A stretch of DNA of 36,024 nt, taken from Polyangiaceae bacterium. GTDB taxonomy: Bacteria > Myxococcota_A > Polyangia > Polyangiales > Polyangiaceae. A model generated the notes under the pieces. It ran no database searches and was not told the DNA's origin. It saw only the letters and a program-made list of their open reading frames with translations. The DNA lies in the NCBI GenBank assembly GCA_022842465.1, contig JALHPN010000078.1:1-36024 (forward strand). Reading direction: 5' to 3'. Positions 30,167 to 36,024 of the stretch are shown here, in pieces (the first letter of the stretch is position 1; every line of letters begins with the position of its first letter). The position numbers and the translations under genes were made by a program.

Positions 30167-30601
30167 CTAGCTGGGCACGCACGCGGCGCAGGTGCCTCGC
30201 AGCTGCACCTCGAGAGACCGCGACGCGGCCGCCGCCGCACCGAGCTTTCCGCGCTCGATGCGCACGACCCCCGCGGGCAAGCAGGCGACGACGCCGCAAT
30301 CGACGCAGACGAAATGGGGGTGAGTGCGATCGTGGTCGCCTGCCCTTCGTCGTTCGAAGCGCCAGACGCGGTCGCCCAGATCGGTGCGGCGTGCGAGGCC
30401 GGCCTCCGTCAGCGAGATGAGGTTCCGGTACACCGTCGCCTGATCGAAACCTTCCTTCGTGAGCGCGTCCGCGACCTCCCCGTGGCTCATCGGGGACGCG
30501 GCTCGTTCGAGCACGTCCAGCACGGCGACCCGGGAGCCGGTCTTCTTCAGGCCGGCTTCGCGGAGAAGCCGCTCGCACTCTTGTCGGTCCCGAATCTTCA
30601 T
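30167..30601 (-). CDS. Fur-family metal-responsive repressor
   Basis: 144 residues from ATG 30601, with GAGGAGTC upstream; GTG 30604 is also possible. The N-terminal winged helix spans about 5-80: LKKTGSRVAVLDVLERA, MSHGEVADAL, and the recognition helix DQATVYRNLISLTEAGL. The dimerisation and metal domain has HPHFVCVDCG with H94, H96, C99 and C102, and CAAC with C138 and C141, giving a structural Cys4 zinc site. Members are Fur, Zur, PerR or Mur; the motifs do not decide which metal is sensed, although HPHF is found in Fur and Zur alike. It is about 6 kb from a good Fur box at 24626-24644. A TAGCGT -10-like element at 30635-30640 would give a leader of about 26 bases. Confidence 0.88.
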   Translation of the reverse strand: MKIRDRQECERLLREAGLKKTGSRVAVLDVLERAASPMSHGEVADALTKEGFDQATVYRNLISLTEAGLARRTDLGDRVWRFERRRAGDHDRTHPHFVCVDCGVVACLPAGVVRIERGKLGAAAAASRSLEVQLRGTCAACVPS

Positions 30602-30634
30602 CACGTCGCCGAGAGACTCCTCACGTCCTCCACG

Positions 30635-30640
30635 ACGCTA
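30635..30640 (-). promoter_or_regulatory. TANNNT -10-like element (TAGCGT) of the Fur-family gene
   Basis: TAGCGT on the minus strand is 33 bases before ATG 30601. Unlike most genes here, the message would have a normal leader with a Shine-Dalgarno-like GAGGAG. Confidence 0.4.
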
Positions 30641-30740
30641 GGGCACCGCACTGGGAGCCGCAACCCTGGAGCCTGGAAAGGACACGCCCAAAGCCTCGCG
30701 GTCGGCGCCGTCGGAGCTGATTCTGGTCGCGCTGCGCGTT

Positions 30741-31952
30741 CTACGACGCCCCGCCGAGCCGGACCCGGCGCTCCACCGTCCAGAGGAGCGGCGGGAGGAG
30801 CAGACCGACCCCGATCGACACGAGCGCGACGCGCGGGATCCCTTCGAGACGGCCAGAGGCCTCGGTGAGGAGCTGCGTCCCGGCGAAGCCTGCGAGCGCC
30901 GACGCCGCGTGCTGGACGGCCGACTGCAGAGACCCGAACCGAGCGCGCTCCTCGGGGGCAGGGACCTTCGTGGTCAAGGTCGAGTAGGCGACGTTGCGGA
31001 ACGACATCCCGAGCATGAAGCCGACGAAGATCGCGAGGACAGGCAAGAGGGGCGGGCTCTCCACGAAGCCGAGCCAGACGACGAGGCCGATGAAGAGCGA
31101 CCCGAACGAGCCCACGTAGGTCGATCCGAAGCGGTCGACGAGCTTCCCGACGAGACGCATCGTGAAGAAGCTCACGACGCCGCCCACGAGGTAGAGGAGC
31201 CCGAGTCGAGCGCGGGGAAAGCTGAGGTTCTTGATGACGTACGCGCTCATGTACGGGATGAGGACGAAGCTCGCGGCCATCGTCACGAACGTCATGGCGT
31301 AGGACAGGAGCACGTCGCGACGCATGAGCCGCACGACGTCCTCGACGAAGGGCCGCTGCGCGACGCGGTCGAGGTGCTCGGTCATCGGCGGCAGCGCGCG
31401 GTGCGCGAACGTGCCGACCACCGCGCCGAGCGCCGCGACCGCGATGAACGGGAGGCGCCAGCTGCCCACGCGCGCGAGCTCGAGGCCCGCCGGGACGCCG
31501 AGGACCGACGCGATCGAGAAGGCGCCCATCACCGCGCCCATCGCCTTCCCGCGTCGCTCGGGCGGGACGACGTCGGCGATGATCGAGTACGAGATGCTCG
31601 TCGCGGGCCCTCCGAAGACGCCGGCGACGACCCGGGCGAGCAGGAGCGTCGCCAGGCTGTTCGCGAGCGCACCCGAGAGCGTCCCGAGGACGAGGCCGAC
31701 CATCGCGACCGCGAGGGCCTTCCGGCGGTCGAATCGGTCGAGGAACAGCGCCCCGACGAGGCCGGAGACGCACGCCGCCCCCGTGTAGCTCATGCCGACG
31801 TAGCCGAGCTGGTTCATCGGGATCGCGAGCGCGTCGGCGAAGTCCTGGCCGAGCGGCGTCACGATGACGAAGTCGAGGATGTTCACGACCTGCACGGCGC
31901 CGATGGCGAGCACGATCGTGCGCTCGCTCACCGCGGTACCGGGCGTCGCCAT
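30741..31952 (-). CDS. MFS transporter, drug-efflux (DHA1) type
   Basis: 403 residues from ATG 31952, placed by TATGCT 10 bases upstream. Twelve hydrophobic segments are visible, starting with TIVLAIGAVQVVNILDFVIV (NxxDxxI, as in DHA1 efflux pumps). The loop after TM2 reads GALFLDRFDRRKALAVAM, the MFS signature A, and GVFGGPATSISYSIIADVVP carries the TM5 region, followed by PPERRGKAMGAVMGAFSIAS. The length fits the family. DHA1 members export antibiotics, sugars or amino acids with proton influx; the substrate here cannot be told. It is followed on the minus strand by the Fur-family gene (about 140 bases apart) and divergent from a lipoprotein gene. Confidence 0.85.
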   Translation of the reverse strand: MATPGTAVSERTIVLAIGAVQVVNILDFVIVTPLGQDFADALAIPMNQLGYVGMSYTGAACVSGLVGALFLDRFDRRKALAVAMVGLVLGTLSGALANSLATLLLARVVAGVFGGPATSISYSIIADVVPPERRGKAMGAVMGAFSIASVLGVPAGLELARVGSWRLPFIAVAALGAVVGTFAHRALPPMTEHLDRVAQRPFVEDVVRLMRRDVLLSYAMTFVTMAASFVLIPYMSAYVIKNLSFPRARLGLLYLVGGVVSFFTMRLVGKLVDRFGSTYVGSFGSLFIGLVVWLGFVESPPLLPVLAIFVGFMLGMSFRNVAYSTLTTKVPAPEERARFGSLQSAVQHAASALAGFAGTQLLTEASGRLEGIPRVALVSIGVGLLLPPLLWTVERRVRLGGAS

Positions 31953-31962
31953 TCGACGCGTG

Positions 31963-31968
31963 AGCATA
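31963..31968 (-). promoter_or_regulatory. TANNNT -10-like element (TATGCT), short leader
   Basis: TATGCT on the minus strand lies 10 bases before ATG 31952, the same sequence and spacing as for the kinase start at 12950. Confidence 0.55.
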
Positions 31969-32023
31969 CGGGAGCTGGTCCACAAAGTTGGCCCGATCTG
32001 GCCCGAGCCGTTAGCGGACGCAC

Positions 32024-33100
32024 ATGGGGAAGTCGATGACGTGTGTGGCGCTCCTCGCGGCCCTCGTGGCATGCGGCGGGCAGGTCGCGGACCACGCCGT
32101 GGTGCAGGATGCCCTGCCCTCGGTCCCGGCCGGAGTGACGCAGCCTCCGTCGACGAGGCCGCTCCCGACGGGGCCCGAGCAGGTCGCGTCCGACGTCGGC
32201 GTGCCGAGCGCGCTCGTCGTCCTCGGCGACTCCATCGTGTTCACGACGAGCGCGACGAAGCTCGGCTCCGAGCTCGTCCAGGCCGGGGCGCTGTTCGTCG
32301 CGAGCGCGAAGACGGCGCGGGCGGGGGCTCCTCCGCTCATGCTCCACGTGGACCCCCAGGGCGCCTCGTTCGACACGCTCGCCCTCGACGGCGACCGCGC
32401 GGTGGTCGCGACGAGCGACGCACGCCTCTTGTCGATCCCGCTCGCCGGCGGCAGCGTCTCCATCCTCGCGACCCTCCCGGCCTCGGCGCGCACGATCGCG
32501 ACGTCCGGCGCGCACGTCTTCGCCGCGGCGGCCGACGGCTCGATCGTGCGGGTCCCGCGCACCGGCGGCGAGCCCGAGGCGATCGGCACCGTCGCCGGCG
32601 CCGTCCGAGGGCTCGTGGTCGACGCCGCGTCCGTCTACGCGGCCGTCACGACGACCGAGACGCGCGGCGCGATCCGGCGCATCGACCTCGAGACCCGCGA
32701 GACGATCGACGTCGCCGACGACATCGCGGCCCCCTGCGCGATGGCGCGGGAGGGCGACCGCCTCTTCTGGACGAGCGAGTCCGGCGTCCTCGCGACGACG
32801 ACGCACGGCAACGCGCCCGTCACGGTCGCGAGCGGATCGTTCGCCGCGTGCGCCCTCGCGACCGACGGCGCGAGCCTCTTCTTCGCGACGACCCCCGCCT
32901 CGGCCGCGGCGCCGGGGGAGGGGGAGCGCGCGCGCGCTGGACAGCCCGGCCTCGGCTTGATGCGCGCGCCGACGGCCGGCGGCATCGCCACGCCGATCGC
33001 AGGGGCCGCCGCCGCGCTCGCCCAGCCGGGCGCCGTCGCCACGGACGCGACGCACCTCTACTGGCTCACCGCCTCTGGTGTCCTCAGGATGACCAAGTAG
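32024..33100 (+). CDS. Beta-propeller-like lipoprotein
   Basis: 358 residues. The signal MTCVALLAALVAC puts the lipidated Cys near 17. The remainder is a chain of repeated four-strand-like units ending in similar phrases: ALVVLGDSIVFTTS, LALDGDRAVVATSDARLLSI, IATSGAHVFAAAADGSIVRV, LVVDAASVYAAVTTTE, AREGDRLFWTSESGVLATTT, ALATDGASLFFATTP and VATDATHLYWLTASGVLRMT. This is the pattern of a six- or seven-bladed propeller (SMP-30/NHL-like, common in myxobacterial lipoproteins). Enzyme motifs are absent, so it is probably a binding protein on the outer membrane. Divergent from the MFS pump and convergent with the DUF4259-like gene. Confidence 0.7.
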   Translation: MGKSMTCVALLAALVACGGQVADHAVVQDALPSVPAGVTQPPSTRPLPTGPEQVASDVGVPSALVVLGDSIVFTTSATKLGSELVQAGALFVASAKTARAGAPPLMLHVDPQGASFDTLALDGDRAVVATSDARLLSIPLAGGSVSILATLPASARTIATSGAHVFAAAADGSIVRVPRTGGEPEAIGTVAGAVRGLVVDAASVYAAVTTTETRGAIRRIDLETRETIDVADDIAAPCAMAREGDRLFWTSESGVLATTTHGNAPVTVASGSFAACALATDGASLFFATTPASAAAPGEGERARAGQPGLGLMRAPTAGGIATPIAGAAAALAQPGAVATDATHLYWLTASGVLRMTK

Positions 33101-33115
33101 GTCGTAGCCCGTGAG

Positions 33116-33829
33116 TCAGTCGGCGAGGCGCTTCTCGATCGCGTCGATCACGCCGAGCACGTTCGCGTAGTACCCGCGGTGGAAATCGAGCTCGTCGTCC
33201 TCCGCTTCGACGAGCGCTCGGAGGCCACCCTTCACCGCAGCTCGCCACGCCTTCGTCCGCTTCGGGGAGAGCTTGTACCTCGGGAGGACGAGGAGCACGC
33301 CGAGCGCGGCGATCCCCATCCCCTCGCGGGCGAGATCGGCCGCGGTGTCCTCGTCCTCGAGGTCCTCGTCGATCATGTCGGCGCAACGGTTCGCGACCGA
33401 CTGCACGTAGGCGGACCCCGTCGGCGTCGCGGTGAGTGACGGGATCGGCGCGTGGAAGGGCGGCTCGTCCACGCCCGCGGCGAGGTGCCGTACCGCTTCG
33501 CGCGGGAGCTCTGCCGCCTCGGCGGCGACGGCCTCGCCCCGCGTGACGGCGCCGAGGACCTCGCGCGCCTCCGGCGTGAGCTTCGCGACCTCCGCGGCAT
33601 GCCCGGCGAGCGCGGCCACGAGGACGGCGCGGTTCTCGTCCGCCGCTCCGGGGGCCTCGCGGGAGAGCTGGAGGTACACGCCGATCGCCGCGGCGAGCTC
33701 CGCCGTCGTCTCGCGGGTCGGAGGGCGCTCGCCGAGCGCGCGCACGTCGGCGAGGATCACGTCCTCGAGCTCACCGAGCCCGTCGAGCGCGGTGTCGTTG
33801 TCGAGGAGGCCGTCGTCCCAGGTGCCCAT
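33116..33829 (-). CDS. DUF4259-like cytoplasmic protein
   Basis: 237 residues from ATG 33829. The N-terminus MGTWDDGLLDNDTALDGLGE matches the signature of DUF4259 proteins (MGTWg.g.f.ND.A.D). The rest is mostly helical and acidic (LTPEAREVLGAVTRGEAVAA, CADMIDEDLEDEDTAADLAR) with a hydrophobic helix (MGIAALGVLLVLPRYKL) and a basic patch (SPKRTKAWRAAVKGG). It is longer than usual DUF4259 members of about 130 residues, so the extra C-terminal region may be a separate domain. The function of DUF4259 is unknown; it often occurs in loosely defined immunity-like or regulatory contexts. Convergent with the propeller lipoprotein and divergent from DAHP synthase. Confidence 0.6.
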   Translation of the reverse strand: MGTWDDGLLDNDTALDGLGELEDVILADVRALGERPPTRETTAELAAAIGVYLQLSREAPGAADENRAVLVAALAGHAAEVAKLTPEAREVLGAVTRGEAVAAEAAELPREAVRHLAAGVDEPPFHAPIPSLTATPTGSAYVQSVANRCADMIDEDLEDEDTAADLAREGMGIAALGVLLVLPRYKLSPKRTKAWRAAVKGGLRALVEAEDDELDFHRGYYANVLGVIDAIEKRLAD

Positions 33830-33880
33830 CGCTCCGGATGGGACGGCGGCTCGAGGGCAGAGTCAAGGAGCGTCGCGTGC

Positions 33881-33886
33881 TAACGT
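33881..33886 (+). promoter_or_regulatory. TANNNT -10-like element (TAACGT), leaderless
   Basis: TAACGT lies 8 bases before GTG 33895 of the DAHP synthase gene and no Shine-Dalgarno is present, so the message is probably leaderless. Confidence 0.55.
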
Positions 33887-33894
33887 CGCCTCCC

Positions 33895-35244
33895 GTGTCC
33901 TGGCATCCCGACTCCTGGAGGAGCAAGCCCGTCGCGCAGGGCGTCGCCTACGACGACCCGGTCGCGCTCGAGGCGGCCCTCGCGAAGCTCCGCGAGCTGC
34001 CTCCGCTCGTCAATTCGTGGGAGGTGGAGCGACTGAAGAAGCAGGTCGCCGACGCCCAGGAGGGCAAGCGTTTCCTCCTCCAGGGCGGCGACTGCGCGGA
34101 GACGCTCGCGGACTGCCGGCCGTCCGTCATCACGAACAAGCTCAAGATCCTGCTCCAGATGTCCCTCGTCCTCGTCCACGGCGCGAAGAAGCCGGTGGTG
34201 CGGGTGGGGCGCCTCGCCGGGCAGTATGCGAAGCCGCGGACGAGCGCGACGGAGGAGAAGAACGGCGTCGTCCTCCCGAGCTACTTCGGGGACCTCGTGA
34301 ACAAGCCGGCCTTCGAGCCCGAGGCACGCCGGGCCGACCCGCGCGCCATGATCGACGCGTACGCGCACGCGGGGCTCACGTTGAACTTCGTGCGCTCGCT
34401 CACGGCGGCGGGCTTCGCCGATCTCCATCACCCGGAGTACTGGGACCTCGCCTTCCTCTCGCGCGCCGATCTCCCGCGGGAGCTCCGCGACGAGTACACG
34501 CAGACGACCGCGAAGCTCGGAGAGGCGCTCCGGTTCATGGAAGCGCTCGGCGAGGGCAGCGTCGACGAGCTCTCGCGCATCGACTTCTACACGAGCCACG
34601 AGGCCCTCAGCCTCCACTACGAGTCGGCGCAGCTCCGGACGGTACCTCGCCGCGAGGGCCACTACCTCCTCACGACCCACATGCCGTGGATCGGCGAGCG
34701 GACCAGGCAGCTCGACGGCGCGCACGTGGAGCTGTTCCGCGGCATCCGGAACGTCGTCGGCGTCAAGCTCGGGCCGAAGGTGACGCCGGAGGAGGCCCTG
34801 GACCTCTTCGCCACGCTGAACCCGGAGAACGAGCCTGGCAAGCTCGTCGCGATCACGCGCATGGGCGCGAGGAACGTGGAGCGGGCGCTCCCCCCGCTCG
34901 TCGAGGCCGTGCACCGCGCGGGACGGCGTGTCCTCTGGGTCTCCGACCCGATGCACGGCAACACGATCACGACGACGTCGGGGCTGAAGACCCGCGATTT
35001 CGACGACATCCTCCAGGAGATCGAGGCCTCGTTCGACGTCCATCGTGCCGTCGGCTCCGTGCTCGGCGGTGTCCACTTCGAGCTCACGGGCGACGACGTG
35101 ACCGAGTGCATCGGCGGTGGGCTCACCGAGTCCGATCTCGATCGGAACTACGCGTCGGTGTGCGACCCGCGTCTGAATTACCCGCAGGCCCTCGAGATGG
35201 CCTTCCGTCTCGGTCGCCGGCTCGGCCAGCTACCCTCGCGCTGA
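33895..35244 (+). CDS. aroG: Class II (plant/microbial type) DAHP synthase
   Basis: 449 residues from GTG 33895, a start that gives the family's usual N-terminus (SWHPDSWRSKPVAQ) and has a leaderless promoter element. It condenses phosphoenolpyruvate with erythrose 4-phosphate to DAHP, the first step of the shikimate pathway for aromatic amino acids. Family landmarks are present end to end: LLQGGDCAE (the metal-binding Cys), RVGRLAGQYAKPRTS, FYTSHEALSLHYE, HMPWIGERTRQLDGAHVE, NVVGVKLGP, ITRMGARNVE, WVSDPMHGNT (metal His), GGVHFELTGDDVTECIGGG and DPRLNYPQALEM. Class II enzymes are often feedback-inhibited by aromatic compounds. The gene is alone; no other aro gene is in view. Confidence 0.95.
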   Translation: MSWHPDSWRSKPVAQGVAYDDPVALEAALAKLRELPPLVNSWEVERLKKQVADAQEGKRFLLQGGDCAETLADCRPSVITNKLKILLQMSLVLVHGAKKPVVRVGRLAGQYAKPRTSATEEKNGVVLPSYFGDLVNKPAFEPEARRADPRAMIDAYAHAGLTLNFVRSLTAAGFADLHHPEYWDLAFLSRADLPRELRDEYTQTTAKLGEALRFMEALGEGSVDELSRIDFYTSHEALSLHYESAQLRTVPRREGHYLLTTHMPWIGERTRQLDGAHVELFRGIRNVVGVKLGPKVTPEEALDLFATLNPENEPGKLVAITRMGARNVERALPPLVEAVHRAGRRVLWVSDPMHGNTITTTSGLKTRDFDDILQEIEASFDVHRAVGSVLGGVHFELTGDDVTECIGGGLTESDLDRNYASVCDPRLNYPQALEMAFRLGRRLGQLPSR

Positions 35245-35519
35245 TCGGGGTCCCGACCCCTCGTTCGAGAGGGTACGGCCGCACTCCGAGGCCGATTCAG
35301 CTGTCCTACCGTTCAGCTGTGTCTGGAAAACGACACCCGGCGCCTTGACCCTGTCGGGGAGCCCATTGTAGCGATCAGGGGACCACGCGAGATGTCGACC
35401 CCAGGACGGGTTCGCCCCGGGGACGAGACCGACCGAGAACGTCACGAAGCACGTGACGCGCAACGTCCGGAGATGGCTCCGTCGCTTGCTGTACCCGAGG
35501 ACCCGAGGTTGTTCATCGC
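35245..35519. other. Repeat-bearing intergenic region
   Basis: 275 bases after the DAHP synthase gene. TTCAGCTGT occurs twice in direct orientation (35296-35304 and 35312-35320, 16 bases apart). CGTCAC-N7-GTGACG (35440-35458) is a perfect inverted repeat and a candidate operator for the small gene downstream. A coding-like minus-strand patch ending near 35360 was seen, but has no support as a gene. Confidence 0.35.
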
Positions 35520-35789
35520 ATGGGCAGTCGCATGACGTGGCCAGAAATCCAAGCTAGCGACGAGTATCGAGGACGGTGGGTGGCCCTCGACAACTGTCGG
35601 TACGACGCAAAGACGGCTCAGCCCGTCGAAGGCACCATCGTCGACGCCGACGAAGACCTGGTCGAGCTGTGTACGCGGATCCGTCAGAGCGAGAACAAGC
35701 ACTGCGCGATCCTCTTCTGCGACGAAGCGGGGGAGGAGACGCCGGTCCCCTCGTCGGCGCGACGGCCGCTGTTCGACTCGACGCACTGA
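35520..35789 (+). CDS. Small DUF5678-like protein
   Basis: 89 residues; ATG 35520 or ATG 35532 could be the start. MTWPEIQASDEYRGRWVALD followed by NCRYDAKTAQPVEGTIVDAD resembles the start of DUF5678-type proteins (..Y.GkWVAld..r..a.G.d..E....), a small alpha/beta module usually next to toxin-antitoxin-like or retroviral-protease-like proteins. Near the end are two Cys (ELCTRI, KHCAILFCDE). The protein is short and acidic, without a signal, so it is cytoplasmic. Neighbours give no clue to a partner. The family call rests on pattern memory, so it is tentative. Confidence 0.5.
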   Translation: MGSRMTWPEIQASDEYRGRWVALDNCRYDAKTAQPVEGTIVDADEDLVELCTRIRQSENKHCAILFCDEAGEETPVPSSARRPLFDSTH

Positions 35790-35807
35790 GAGCCCGACGG
35801 CCGACGA

Positions 35808-36024
35808 CTACTCGTCGTCCCGATCGCGATCCCGCGTGACGCCGTCGCCGAGGTCCGGACTCGACGGCGAGGGCCTTCGTACGCCTCCGGCCCCTCCTGG
35901 GATGGGGCGGATCATCGGGCGCGGGCCCCCCGGCGGCGGGGCGGCGGGGAAGCGCTGCGACGGACTCGGCCCGCTCCCGGCCCCTCCCGTGGACGGGGGC
36001 GCGGGCGGGGGTCTCGGTGACGAG
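35808..36024 (-). CDS. C-terminal end of a Pro/Gly-rich protein (partial)
   Basis: The minus strand has an open frame entering from the right edge and ending at TAG 35808-35810. The visible 71 residues are Pro/Gly/Ser/Arg-rich (PRPPPAPPSTGGAGSGPSPS, RFPAAPPPGGPRPMIRPIPG) with an acidic-basic end (TRDRDRDDE). Such tails are common after kinase or membrane domains in these bacteria. The function cannot be judged from this piece. Confidence 0.5.
   Translation of the reverse strand, partial: SSPRPPPAPPSTGGAGSGPSPSQRFPAAPPPGGPRPMIRPIPGGAGGVRRPSPSSPDLGDGVTRDRDRDDE

Overview
This is a very GC-rich, densely coding chromosomal window whose style points to a myxobacterium-like member of the Myxococcota, probably class Polyangia. 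The supporting signs are two C-terminal MYXO-CTERM-type sorting tails (Cys, hydrophobic segment, Arg cluster), Hanks-type Ser/Thr kinases beside an FHA/sigma-54 activator and a hybrid histidine kinase, at least eleven putative lipoproteins with low-complexity linkers, and GC-saturated third codon positions. No rRNA, tRNA, CRISPR array or phage module was seen.

Layout. 1-1600: a scarred region with a foldback MITE-like element (CTAG duplication, 14-bp terminal inverted repeats, internal hexamer arrays), the tail of a parvulin-like gene translationally coupled to a MYXO-CTERM protein, and an IS66-like remnant. 1625-2797: secreted M23 peptidase. 2943-3469: decayed minus-strand coding remnants. 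3688-8968: a minus-strand operon of a PHB-depolymerase-like esterase, an MFS carboxylate-type transporter fused to an alpha/beta hydrolase, and an outer-membrane barrel. 9102-16806: regulation (PEGA-like protein plus kinase, second kinase, FHA sigma-54 activator, hybrid histidine kinase). 16850-20855: an exported trypsin-like protein lacking all three catalytic residues, two more exported esterases and a tandem-repeat lipoprotein. 20862-23407: a cysteine-desulfurase-like enzyme coupled to a PaaK-like adenylating enzyme. 23495-30006: mostly lipoproteins, a strong Fur box, two overlapping genes that both carry frameshifts, and a second foldback repeat. 30167-36024: Fur-family regulator, MFS efflux pump, beta-propeller-like lipoprotein, a DUF4259-like protein, class II DAHP synthase, a small DUF5678-like protein, and a gene running off the end.

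Functional reading. Three exported esterases of the PHB-depolymerase/LpqC kind, a tethered lipase and a SHS/MHS-type carboxylate transporter suggest capture of extracellular polyesters or ester-linked material, with hydrolysis outside or in the periplasm and uptake of the released acids; this is inference. The Fur-family gene at 30.2-30.6 kb and the Fur box at 24.6 kb suggest metal control of a DUF4920 lipoprotein.

The most general signal is a TANNNT hexamer 6-13 bases upstream of many start codons that lack a Shine-Dalgarno sequence, implying that leaderless or very short-leader mRNAs are common here. The most gene-specific novelties are the transporter-lipase fusion, the triad-less protease homologue and the MITE with inverted hexamer arrays. 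Several frameshifts are concentrated in small accessory genes; they may be real decay or assembly errors.
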